A stretch of 64,000 nucleotides of DNA, from NCBI RefSeq assembly GCF_004362745.1, contig NZ_SNXY01000009.1:186001-250000 (forward strand), written 5' to 3'. Positions 1 through 7,419 of this stretch are shown one piece after another (position 1 is the first letter of the stretch; every line of letters starts with the position of its first letter). The position numbers were made by a program, and so were the translations under genes. The stretch is from Oharaeibacter diazotrophicus (GTDB taxonomy: Bacteria; Pseudomonadota; Alphaproteobacteria; Rhizobiales; Pleomorphomonadaceae). The notes beneath the pieces are model-generated. The model saw nothing but the letters and a program-made list of their open reading frames with translations, was not told the DNA's origin and made no database searches.

Positions 1-84
1 CACCTCCTCGCTGGACGTGCGGAACATCTCGGCGATCTTGGCCGGCGCGAACCAGCCGTCGTCGGCATAGCGACCCAGGTCCAT
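1..84 (-). CDS. N-terminus of an unidentified protein (cut by window edge)
   Basis: Only the first 28 codons are inside the window; the rest lies to the left. The reading frame begins MDLGRYADDGWFAPAKIAEM. A good ribosome binding site (GGGAGG, six bases before the ATG) supports this start. Nothing in so short a piece identifies the family. The phrase 'APAKIAEMFRTS' could be the start of a helix-turn-helix domain, but that is a guess. Confidence 0.55.
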   Translation of the reverse strand, partial: MDLGRYADDGWFAPAKIAEMFRTSSEEV

Positions 85-197
85 CTCCAACCTCCCAGGC
101 GGAAGGCGCCCCTTGCCAAAGGATACCACATAGATCGACGCATACTTGCGCCGAAACGAGCGGCATTCAAGAACCGAGGCCCCATCGCCCGCCGTCC

Positions 198-260
198 CCG
201 ACTACCGACTGCCGACTGCCGACTGCCGACTGCCGAAGCCCTACTGCCTACTGCCTTCCT
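198..260. repeat. Heptanucleotide tandem repeat, nine in-phase units
   Basis: Nine consecutive 7-mers run in register: ccgacta, four copies of ccgactg, ccgaagc, two copies of cctactg and ccttcct. The four central units are identical and the flanking ones look decayed. The array lies in the spacer before the DUF1214 gene, about 45 bp upstream of its start. It could arise by slipped-strand replication; a role in expression is not shown. Confidence 0.8.
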
Positions 261-305
261 CCCCATCCCCCCGCCCATGCTACCCTTCCCCCGATTCCCT
301 CGGAG

Positions 306-893
306 TTGCCCCGCCCCGTGCTCCGCGTCCTGCGCCTCCTGATCGCCGCGACCATCGGCGCCGTGCTGGGTCTCGGCTCGGTGAAGGCGATTCTCGACGA
401 TCCCCGGGCCGATTTCGCCGTGGCGATCGGGCCTTGGCGGCTCGGGTCGGGGGCGGCGGGCGACCCTTACGCCGCGGCGCGGATCGCGCGGGCCGGGATG
501 GTCGGGCTCGGGGCGGCCGAGGGCACCGCCTTCTCGGCGCGCACGGATTCGAACGGCGACCGGCTCGATCCCGCCTGCCACTACATGGTCGCCGGCGCGA
601 TGCCGGCGGCCGACCTCTGGACCCTCGCGGTCACCGACGAGGACGGCCGTCCGCCGGTCAACCCGGCCGGCCGCGTCGGCTTCACCAGCCGCGACGCCGT
701 CCGCGCCGCCGACGGCACCGTCGCGATCGGGCTCGGGCCGACGGTCCGCCCCCGCGACTTCGTGCCGACCGGCGACCTCTCCTCGCTCCGGCTGACGCTG
801 CGCTTCTACGTCTCCGGCCTCGCCGGTCGGCTGCCGCGGGCGGACGAGATGCCGACGATCCTGAAGGTCGACTGCGGGAGCCGCCCGTCGTGA
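306..893 (+). CDS. DUF1214 domain-containing membrane-anchored protein
   Basis: This 195-aa protein has one N-terminal membrane segment (about residues 8-28) and then a DUF1214-type domain. That domain carries the family's look: a 'DRLDPACHYMVAG' stretch, 'LWTLAVTDEDG', and an ending with a conserved Cys ('LKVDCGSRP'). In proteobacteria DUF1214 proteins usually come as a pair with a DUF1254 protein, and here the next gene overlaps by 4 nt (GTGA) and looks like that partner. The biochemical function of the pair is unknown. The start is a TTG, or possibly the GTG 12 nt further on; both leave the membrane segment intact. Confidence 0.75.
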   Translation: MPRPVLRVLRLLIAATIGAVLGLGSVKAILDDPRADFAVAIGPWRLGSGAAGDPYAAARIARAGMVGLGAAEGTAFSARTDSNGDRLDPACHYMVAGAMPAADLWTLAVTDEDGRPPVNPAGRVGFTSRDAVRAADGTVAIGLGPTVRPRDFVPTGDLSSLRLTLRFYVSGLAGRLPRADEMPTILKVDCGSRPS

Positions 894-1462
894 TCGGCAA
901 GATCGTCCGCGCCGTGCTCGGCGGCCTGTTCCTCGCCGGCTTCGTCCACATCGTCGCCGTGCTGGCGATCCCGGTGCTCGCCGAGCGCGACGCCGTCGCC
1001 CGCGTCGCCGCCGCCCTCGCGGTGGACGAAGACGGCGCGCCCGCACCCGGCGACGGCTTCCGCGCGATCCCCGCCGACGGCTCGGTGCTGCCGGACCTCG
1101 ACCCCGCCTTCGTCCACGTGGTCTGCCCGTTCACGGCCGCCGACGGCACCGTCGACGTCGCCGGGGCGATGCCGGACACGATCTGGTCGCTGGCGGTGGT
1201 GGCGCGCGGGGCCGGGATCGTCGCCGCCTACGAGCACACCGCGGCGGTCGACGGACGGATCGAGGTGCTGGTCGGCAGTCCCGAGGCGGTCGAGACGATC
1301 CGGCTCGCCCGCGCCGCCGGCGGCACCGACACCGCCAACTACGCCGCCGTCGACACCGACCGCGGCTTCGTGCTCTTGCGCGCCTTCGCCGACGCCGACC
1401 ATCCGCCCGAGGCGCTGCGCGCCGCGCTGACCGCGGTCTCCTGTCGGCCGCTGGACGAGTGA
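890..1462 (+). CDS. DUF1254-like membrane-anchored partner protein
   Basis: This 190-aa protein starts at a GTG overlapping the stop of the DUF1214 gene, so the two are translationally coupled. It has an N-terminal membrane segment (residues ~8-27) and an extracytoplasmic domain with 'FVHVVCPFTAADGTVDVAGAM' and 'YAAVDTDRGFVLLRAFADAD'. These resemble the short DUF1254 proteins encoded beside DUF1214 genes in Hyphomicrobiales. Function is unknown; both proteins probably sit on the periplasmic face of the inner membrane. Family assignment comes from memory of the pairing and from motifs, not from a search. Confidence 0.7.
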   Translation: MIGKIVRAVLGGLFLAGFVHIVAVLAIPVLAERDAVARVAAALAVDEDGAPAPGDGFRAIPADGSVLPDLDPAFVHVVCPFTAADGTVDVAGAMPDTIWSLAVVARGAGIVAAYEHTAAVDGRIEVLVGSPEAVETIRLARAAGGTDTANYAAVDTDRGFVLLRAFADADHPPEALRAALTAVSCRPLDE

Positions 1463-1465
1463 TCC

Positions 1466-1583
1466 CGAGTTCGCAAAGTTCCGACCTCTGGTCGGAGCTT
1501 TGCGAGCGAGGAGCGCCCGACCGGGCGCCGGCCGGATGGCCGAACCCCCGCAAAGTCCCGACGAGTCGGGAATTTGCGGGACT
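1466..1583. repeat. Multi-hairpin intergenic repeat, copy A
   Basis: About 118 nt between two convergent genes. There are three hairpins in order: 1473-1503 (GCAAAG-TCCGACC around a TCT loop), 1513-1528 (GCGCCCG/CGGGCGC) and 1550-1577 (GCAAA-TCCCGA/TCGGGA-TTTGC). A second full copy lies at 33213-33331, with compensatory base changes in hairpin 1, so the RNA or cruciform shape appears to be conserved. Related single hairpins occur at 25295-25322 and 47572-47603. It probably acts as a bidirectional 3'-end or terminator element or a REP-like repeat. Confidence 0.75.
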
Positions 1584-1597
1584 GGTATGACTCCGCC

Positions 1598-2485
1598 CTA
1601 TTTCTGCAGCACCGGCTGGTCGAACGGGTCCGGGCCCTTCAGGAGGCGCGAGTGCCGTGCGTCGGCCCAGCGCAGCACGCCCTTGCGCGGCGCGGCGGCC
1701 TCGCAGCGGGTCGAGGCCAGGGCGTCGTAGGCGCGGTTGACCTCCCAGAGCTGGTCGGACGGTGTCTCCACGGTGAGATGGTCGATGGCGTAGCGGTAGG
1801 AGCGCAGCCGGTAGGCGAGCGCGCGCCAGACCCAGGACATCACGCCCTCGTTCTCCTCGACGCGCTCGTAGGCGTCGTCGACGAAGCTCGTCTCGAGGGC
1901 GTCGCCCTGTCGCTCCAGCGCGGCGATGCGTTCGGTGTCGGTGGTGCGCACCTTCGCCGCGATGGCGCAGAACGGCGGCACCAGCATCGCGTCGCCGGTC
2001 ATCGCCTCGCGCAGGCGCGTCCAGCGCGTCTCGGTCGAGGTGTCCGGGTCGGAACGCAGGAAGGCGTAGAAGCGGCCGACGTCGAAGGCCGGCTCGATCG
2101 CCGGCAGGTAGAAGTGCTGCTGGACGTAGAGCGGGAAGCGCGGCTCGGCCGGCGACGGCCAGGTGTCGAGAGCCGGCAGGATCCGGGTGCGCTCGCCCTC
2201 GGTCAGGCTGTCGAACCACCAGTCGCGCACGTGCGGGGCGCGGACGAAGGCGAAGGAGCGGTCGCGCAGTTCGCCCTCGTCGTCGGTCAGGACGAAATCG
2301 GACGTGGTCTCGAAGCGGTCGTTCTCGGCGATGTAGCGGCCGGCCGCCGGCATCAGGCTGTCGTGGATCACCGAAGGCTTTGCGCGGCCGAAGTCGCCGG
2401 TCGGGCGGCCGCAGCCGGACAGCGCGACGACCACCGCCGCGGCGATCGCCAAGTCCGCCCGCACCGCTCGACGTCCGTTCGCCAT
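1598..2485 (-). CDS. Putative lipoprotein, unknown function
   Basis: This 295-aa protein starts with a charged n-region, a hydrophobic stretch and a lipobox (ALSGC, Cys at about residue 25). It is therefore predicted to be lipid-anchored in the periplasm or outer membrane. The mature part is soluble, rich in Trp, Arg and acidic residues, and has no motif I recognise. It ends facing the DUF1254 gene, with repeat copy A between them. No start conflict: ATG at 2485 directly precedes the signal peptide. Confidence 0.65.
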   Translation of the reverse strand: MANGRRAVRADLAIAAAVVVALSGCGRPTGDFGRAKPSVIHDSLMPAAGRYIAENDRFETTSDFVLTDDEGELRDRSFAFVRAPHVRDWWFDSLTEGERTRILPALDTWPSPAEPRFPLYVQQHFYLPAIEPAFDVGRFYAFLRSDPDTSTETRWTRLREAMTGDAMLVPPFCAIAAKVRTTDTERIAALERQGDALETSFVDDAYERVEENEGVMSWVWRALAYRLRSYRYAIDHLTVETPSDQLWEVNRAYDALASTRCEAAAPRKGVLRWADARHSRLLKGPDPFDQPVLQK

Positions 2486-2548
2486 CGCAATCGCCCTCTC
2501 GCGGCCGACAGTCGCCGGATTCGGCCCGGGGCCGCAAGGCGCGCGGGA

Positions 2549-2737
2549 TCAGCCGTTCTCGCCGCCGAGCGGCAGTGCGAGCTGGCCGCGGCGTTCGTCG
2601 GCCTTCGGGCGCGTCGGCGGCAGCTCCGCCGTGCGTTCGTAGCGCACCCCGGGGAATATGGTCACCTCGCAGGGCCGGTCGGTCCTGGGGCGACGGGCCC
2701 GGACCAACGGCCGACCGAACTCGACAACGAGACCCAT
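2549..2737 (-). CDS. Small hypothetical protein (62 aa)
   Basis: A short, basic protein beginning MGLVVEFGRPLVRARRPR. Strong support comes from an excellent ribosome binding site (GGAGGAG, 5 nt before the ATG) and from its place in an otherwise empty gap between the lipoprotein gene and the DUF2336 gene. It has no signal peptide or membrane segment. It is oriented with the lipoprotein gene 63 nt downstream and may be co-transcribed with it. Function is not recognised. Confidence 0.5.
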   Translation of the reverse strand: MGLVVEFGRPLVRARRPRTDRPCEVTIFPGVRYERTAELPPTRPKADERRGQLALPLGGENG

Positions 2738-2943
2738 GGTCTCCTCCTTCGCCGCCCCATCCGGCGGACGCCCGGGCCGACGTCCCGTCGCCCGGGCCGA
2801 TGGACAACCCGCATCCGGGGCCTTCGGTTCAGTAGGTCCAGGTGAACGCTTGCGTGGTTAACATTCGGTTTACGAATTGGGCCGCATTGTCGCGAAAGTC
2901 CGCCGACGCGCGGATTCCCTCGAATTCGGCACCCTCCGGTCCC

Positions 2944-4083
2944 ATGGTCATGGCCCCGCTCCCCTTCTCCGACGGCGTCCTCGAGCTCGCCCGCTCCGGA
3001 GGCCCGAACCGGATGCGCGCGCTCCTGAAGGCGGCGACCGAGCTCTACGTGTCGGAGGTCCACCACGGCCGGACCGAGGCGGCGATGTACGAGGAGCTGG
3101 CTCTCCAGCTGATCAGGACCACCCCGGTCGAGGACCGCCGCGCCGTGGCGGTGATGCTGATCCACCAGGAGGACACCCCGGTCGCGGTGCTGCGGGCGCT
3201 GCTCGCCGACGAGATCGCTGTGGCCGAGCCGCTGATCGCGGAGTGCCCGACGCTCACCGACGCCGACCTCCTCGGCGTGATCGCCACCGGCTCCGACGAC
3301 CACCTAGCCGCCGTAGCGGCACGGCCGCACCTGTCGCCGGCCGTGGTCGAGGCGCTGGTGCGCAACCTGCCGGACCAACACCTGCCGGTGCTGCTCGCCA
3401 ACGTCACCGTCGAGATCCCGCAGCCGCTGCTGCCGCTGGTGCTCGACCGCGCCCGCGGCCGGCCGGCGGTCGCCCGCGCGGTCGCCCGCCGCGAGCGCGA
3501 CGTCGAGGACACCGACCTCGTCGACCTCTTCCTCGACCTCGACGACAAGGGCCGCCGCCGCGTCGTCCAGGCCATGGAGATCCTGGCGCTGCGCGAATTC
3601 GCGGCCAAGCGCCCGCTGCCGCGCACCCCGGTGCCCGATCCCGCCAAGGTGCAGGACCTCGCCCGCGCCGCGCTGTCGCGCAACCAGGGCCTCGTCGCCG
3701 ACGGCCTCGCCGCGCTGGTCGGCCTCGACCGCGCCACCGCCCGCCGCCTCGTCGACGATCCCGGCGGCGAGCCGCTGGCGCTGACGCTGCGCGCCGCCGG
3801 CATCGACGGGCCGACCGCGGTCCGGATCATCCTGTTCTCCGGCGGCCAGGACGTGCGCGACTATTTCGAGGTCAAGCGGCTGGTCGAACTCTACGAGACA
3901 GTGTCGCTCCGCTCCGCGATGGCGTTGGTCGGGCGCTGGCGCACCGAGGCCGAGCGCGACGCCATCCGGCCCCGCCACCTGCCGCAGACCGAGGCCGGCA
4001 CGCCGGTCCGTGCCAACGCACCGACCGCCCGGCCGCAGCCGGGCTTCGCCGAGCTGCCGGGCCTTCGCCGCGAGCGCGGCTGA
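2944..4083 (+). CDS. DUF2336 domain-containing protein
   Basis: About 379 aa, all soluble and mainly helical. The N-terminal half has HEAT-like repeats with the DUF2336 pattern ('DTPVAVLRALLADEIAVAEPLI', 'DLLGVIATGSDDHLAAVAARP'). The C-terminal half has a second helical region ending in a short Pro-rich tail. DUF2336 proteins are common in alphaproteobacteria and have no established activity, though they are often found near cell-cycle or motility functions. I prefer the ATG at 2944 or 2950; an in-frame upstream start at 2842 would add a non-conserved leader. Confidence 0.75.
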   Translation: MVMAPLPFSDGVLELARSGGPNRMRALLKAATELYVSEVHHGRTEAAMYEELALQLIRTTPVEDRRAVAVMLIHQEDTPVAVLRALLADEIAVAEPLIAECPTLTDADLLGVIATGSDDHLAAVAARPHLSPAVVEALVRNLPDQHLPVLLANVTVEIPQPLLPLVLDRARGRPAVARAVARRERDVEDTDLVDLFLDLDDKGRRRVVQAMEILALREFAAKRPLPRTPVPDPAKVQDLARAALSRNQGLVADGLAALVGLDRATARRLVDDPGGEPLALTLRAAGIDGPTAVRIILFSGGQDVRDYFEVKRLVELYETVSLRSAMALVGRWRTEAERDAIRPRHLPQTEAGTPVRANAPTARPQPGFAELPGLRRERG

Positions 4084-4119
4084 GGCGGAGCGCCGCCTCG
4101 GCCCGCCCCGGGCGCCCGG

Positions 4120-4545
4120 TCAACCGATGCTGCCGTCGGGCAGCCGCAGCTTCAGCGCCGTGCCGTTCATGCAGTAGCGCAGGCCCGTCGGCCGCGGCCC
4201 GTCCGGGAAGACGTGGCCGAGGTGGCCGCCGCAGCGGGCGCAGTGCACCTCGACCCGGCGCATTGCCAACTTGTTGTCCTCGGACAGGCCGACGACCTCT
4301 TCCGCCAGGGGCTGCCAGAACGACGGCCAGCCCGAACCGCTGTCGTATTTGGTCGCGGCGTCGAACAGCGCCTCGCCGCAGGCGGCGCAGAGATAGGTGC
4401 CGGGGCGGTGGTCGTCCCAGTAGGGGCCGGTGAAGGCACGCTCGGTGCCGTGGCCGCGCATCACCCGATACTGCTCGGGCGTCAGCGTCTCCCGCCACTC
4501 CCGGTCCGACATCGTCTCGGGCGCCGGGTTCTCGTTCTCGGCCAT
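4120..4545 (-). CDS. msrB: Peptide-methionine (R)-S-oxide reductase MsrB
   Basis: This 141-aa cytosolic enzyme reduces methionine-R-sulfoxide in oxidised proteins, with thioredoxin as reductant. Two CxxC pairs (C53/C56 and C102/C105) bind the structural zinc. The catalytic Cys lies in the RYCMNG motif (C125), and the family blocks SGSGWPSF and GHLGHVFPDGP are intact. Length is normal for a stand-alone MsrB. It forms a single-gene unit with its own start at 4545. It fits with the superoxide dismutase gene elsewhere in the window as part of oxidative-stress repair. Confidence 0.95.
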   Translation of the reverse strand: MAENENPAPETMSDREWRETLTPEQYRVMRGHGTERAFTGPYWDDHRPGTYLCAACGEALFDAATKYDSGSGWPSFWQPLAEEVVGLSEDNKLAMRRVEVHCARCGGHLGHVFPDGPRPTGLRYCMNGTALKLRLPDGSIG

Positions 4546-4577
4546 CGCCGATCTCCTCTTGGAGCATATTGAATCTG

Positions 4578-4626
4578 GAGCGATTTCTAATCGACCTGAT
4601 CATTCCATCAGGTCGGAAAGCGCTCT
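4578..4626. repeat. Intergenic palindromic repeat (GACCTGAT hairpin)
   Basis: Perfect 9-bp arms, CGACCTGAT (4592-4600) and ATCAGGTCG (4607-4615), enclose a 6-nt loop. An imperfect outer stem pairs GAGCG with CGCTC. This layout matches a palindromic element widely dispersed between genes in Hyphomicrobiales genomes. The left outer arm looks decayed, so this is probably an old copy. It lies between msrB and the 3' end of the glycosyltransferase gene and may also act as a terminator for that gene. Confidence 0.65.
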
Positions 4627-5575
4627 AGAGCACGATGCGGTCGGCCTCGCCGACCAGCGTGTCGACGATGCGATCGAGATCGCCGAACACCCGGCGATAT
4701 GTGTCGGCGCCGGCCGTGCGCAAGCGGTCGACCTCCGCAGGCGTGAAGGATCGAAGCAGTTCGGGGATGCGGTCGACGGCGTCGTGGTGGACGGAGACCG
4801 AGAAGGATGGCCAGTCGACGCTGCGGTCGAACGGCAGCACCCAGCCGTCGGAGAGGATCACCGGGATCGAGCCGCGCGCCATCACCTCGAGCAGGCGGTA
4901 GGAGAACAGCGCATCGCCGCGCGGCACGAAGGAGAACACCGAGCGGTCGATCAGCTCCTCGTAGGAGGCGTCGGTGCGGCCGGCGACCGCGTCGATGCGG
5001 CCGACGTGGTTGGCCGGGTCGATCAGCCGGACCCGGATGTCGCGGCCGTCGTCGATCGCCGCGAGGGCCCGGCGCACCGGGTGCGAGGCGGCGCCCTGGA
5101 ACGAGGCGAGCAGCGTCCGCTCGCCGCCGCCGCTTCCCGGCTTCACGATCGGCAGCGCCGGCATCGAGATCGTGCGCGGGTTGGCGGCGCGCTCGAAGGC
5201 GGCGAGCGAGCCGTCGGCGACGATCACGTTGGCGAAGGGCTTGAACAGCATCGGGAGGCGGACGAAGGGGTGCATGTTGACCACCAGCACCCGCCGGTCC
5301 GGCCGCGCCCGCGCCGCCGCCGCCACCTGGTTCAGATACTCGACCAACGGGCTGCCGGCGCGAAATTCCGGGGGATCGCCGCGCAGATACGCGCTGGCGC
5401 GGGCGCCGTAGCGCGGCCAGTTGGTCTCCTGGGCCGTGTCCTCGGCCGGCAGCACCAGAGCGGCGCCGTCGCCGTCGCGGAACCAGGAGTGCCGGCGCAC
5501 CGCCTCGCACAGGCGGTCGTGGAACACCGTCCGCGGGATGGCCGGGTTCGGCAGGATGAAGCCCACGGACCGCAT
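4625..5575 (-). CDS. Exostosin-family (GT47-like) glycosyltransferase
   Basis: About 316 aa. The C-terminal half has the exostosin pattern: 'SVFSFVPRGDALFSYRLLEVMARGSIPVILSDGWVLPF', which resembles the nucleotide-sugar binding region of GT47 enzymes ('F.L.P.G....R..E....G.IPVI'). It has no signal peptide or membrane segment, so it is probably cytosolic and acts on a surface polysaccharide or glycolipid precursor. Donor and acceptor are unknown. I chose the ATG at 5575 (MRSVGFILPN) because GGAGAC precedes it and the 29 codons upstream look non-conserved. No other glycan genes flank it. Confidence 0.7.
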   Translation of the reverse strand: MRSVGFILPNPAIPRTVFHDRLCEAVRRHSWFRDGDGAALVLPAEDTAQETNWPRYGARASAYLRGDPPEFRAGSPLVEYLNQVAAAARARPDRRVLVVNMHPFVRLPMLFKPFANVIVADGSLAAFERAANPRTISMPALPIVKPGSGGGERTLLASFQGAASHPVRRALAAIDDGRDIRVRLIDPANHVGRIDAVAGRTDASYEELIDRSVFSFVPRGDALFSYRLLEVMARGSIPVILSDGWVLPFDRSVDWPSFSVSVHHDAVDRIPELLRSFTPAEVDRLRTAGADTYRRVFGDLDRIVDTLVGEADRIVL

Positions 5576-5746
5576 GGTCTGTCTCCGGAAGATCGCCCGT
5601 CGCCGCCGCGGCACCACGACGACTCCAGCAATTGTCGCATCGACGTTAACAGATTCGGCCACCCTGCTTCGCGATCGATCGCCGCGTTAACCCTTCGTTT
5701 TCCTCGTCCCGGCACCTTCGATCCGGTGTGGGTACGAGGGGGGCCA

Positions 5747-6520
5747 ATGGATTTCGCGACGATCATCGGCATCGCCGGCGCCTTCGGCGTGGTCGGTTGG
5801 GCCATTTCCATGGGTGGCAGCTTCGACGCCTTCGTCGACATGCCCTCGATCGCCATCGTGTTCGGCGGGGGCATCGCCGCCACCATCATCCGCTTCTCGC
5901 TCGCCGGCGTGGTGTCCGCCTTCGCGCTCGGCTCCAAGACGGCCTTCGGCGGCGCCGGCCCGAACCCGCGCGGCATGATCGAGGAGATCTGCGAGATCGC
6001 CGACATCGCCCGTCGCCAGGGCCCGCTCGGGCTCGAGGCGGTCAAGCCGTCGCATCCCTACCTCGCCAAGGCCGTGCAGATGGTCACCGACGGCTACGCG
6101 ATCGACTTCATGCGCGAGGCGCTCGAGAAGGAGCGCGACCTCGCCCTCGAACGCCTCGAGGAGGGCGCGCGCATCTACAAGGCGCTCGGCGACAGCGGCC
6201 CGGCCTTCGGCATGATCGGCACGCTGGTCGGCCTCGTGCAGATGCTGCAGCAGATGGACGATCCCTCCAAGATCGGCCCGGCCATGGCGGTCGCGCTCCT
6301 GACGACGCTCTACGGCGCACTGCTCTCCAACATCATCTGCCTGCCGATCTTCGAGAAGCTCAACGCCAAGGCCAAGGTCGAGGACGTCAACCTGACCCTG
6401 ATCCTCGACGGCATGCTGCAGGTGCGCCAGAACGTCAGCCCCAACCTCGTGCGCGAGGTGCTGAAGTCCTACCTGCCGAGCCAGCACCGCGAGGCCCTCG
6501 ACCAGCAGAAGGCGGCCTGA
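5747..6520 (+). CDS. motA: MotA/TolQ/ExbB-type flagellar stator channel protein
   Basis: This 257-aa inner membrane protein is built like MotA/PomA. Two membrane segments lie at residues ~5-55, followed by a cytoplasmic helical region with many charges. Two further segments then carry the conserved GDSGPAFGMIGTLVGLVQML block and 'LLTTLYGALLSN'. Its length is nearer the compact PomA/MotP type than the longer MotA of rhizobia. It would form the ion channel of a flagellar stator with the next gene, which starts 1 nt after its stop. No other flagellar genes are in view. A strong purine-rich site (GAGGGGGG) precedes the ATG. Confidence 0.85.
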   Translation: MDFATIIGIAGAFGVVGWAISMGGSFDAFVDMPSIAIVFGGGIAATIIRFSLAGVVSAFALGSKTAFGGAGPNPRGMIEEICEIADIARRQGPLGLEAVKPSHPYLAKAVQMVTDGYAIDFMREALEKERDLALERLEEGARIYKALGDSGPAFGMIGTLVGLVQMLQQMDDPSKIGPAMAVALLTTLYGALLSNIICLPIFEKLNAKAKVEDVNLTLILDGMLQVRQNVSPNLVREVLKSYLPSQHREALDQQKAA

Positions 6521-6521
6521 G

Positions 6522-7385
6522 GTGGCACGTCGCGCCAAGGGCGGGGGCGGTGGCGGCGCCCCCGAATGGCTGGTCACCTTCGCCGACCTGATGTCGCTGC
6601 TGGTGTGCTTCTTCGTGCTGATCATCTCGTTCTCGAACCAGGACGAGAAGAAACTGTCGGTGGTCGCCGGCTCGATGCGCGAGGCCTTCGGCGCCCAGTC
6701 CGTGGTCAAGCGCTCCGGCCTGATCGAACTCGACGGCCGGCCGGAGAACCCGTACTTTCGCCGCGTCACCCGGGACGAGAACCAGCGCGACACCAGCTTC
6801 GCCACCGAGGCGCACGACGCCCGTCCGAAGCAGGGGCCGGAAGTCGACACCCACGACATCGCCCGCCGCGACCTCGACGTCGACGTCCGCGACCGCTACC
6901 TGATGGCCGCGGCCTCGCTGCGTCAGGCGCTGGCGGATCTGCCCGAGGTCGCCGAACTCACCAAGAACGTCGTGATGCACACCGACGAGCGCGGCCTGCA
7001 CATCGAACTCGTCGACCAGGACGGCCGCGCGATGTTCGCGACCAATTCGAGGGAACCGCATCGCAGGACCGAGCGAATCTTGCAGGCGATCGCGCCGGTG
7101 CTTCGCGGATTGGCGAATCGGGTTACCATCACCGGGCATACGACCCATGCCCGGATCGCGCCGGGCCTGGAATACTCGAACTGGGAGCTGTCGGCCGATC
7201 GTGCCGAGAGCGTCCGCCGCGTCCTCGAGAGGAGCGGTCTGCAGAGCGACCGGATCGCGGCCGTGGTCGGCAAGGCCGACACCGAGCCGCTGTTCGTCAA
7301 CGACCGGACGCTGTCCGCGAACAGGAGGGTGACCCTGCTCTTGATGCACGAACCGCCCCCGATGCCGGCGAACATCGGCCCGTGA
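6522..7385 (+). CDS. motB: MotB-type stator protein with OmpA-like domain
   Basis: This 287-aa protein begins at a GTG one base after motA. It has a short Gly-rich N-terminus, then one membrane segment starting 'PEWLVTFADLMSLLVCFFVL'. The Asp of FAD (D22) is the ion-binding residue of stator B subunits. A linker of ~110 residues leads to a C-terminal OmpA/MotB domain ('VTITGHTTHA', 'WELSADRAESVRRVLERSG', 'NRRVTLLL') that would anchor the stator to peptidoglycan. Whether it uses H+ or Na+ cannot be read directly. The neighbouring Mrp Na+/H+ antiporter operon begins only 34 nt later. Confidence 0.87.
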   Translation: MARRAKGGGGGGAPEWLVTFADLMSLLVCFFVLIISFSNQDEKKLSVVAGSMREAFGAQSVVKRSGLIELDGRPENPYFRRVTRDENQRDTSFATEAHDARPKQGPEVDTHDIARRDLDVDVRDRYLMAAASLRQALADLPEVAELTKNVVMHTDERGLHIELVDQDGRAMFATNSREPHRRTERILQAIAPVLRGLANRVTITGHTTHARIAPGLEYSNWELSADRAESVRRVLERSGLQSDRIAAVVGKADTEPLFVNDRTLSANRRVTLLLMHEPPPMPANIGP

Positions 7386-7419
7386 CGGTCTCCGCGCGCC
7401 CACGCCTCGGACAGCGCCG

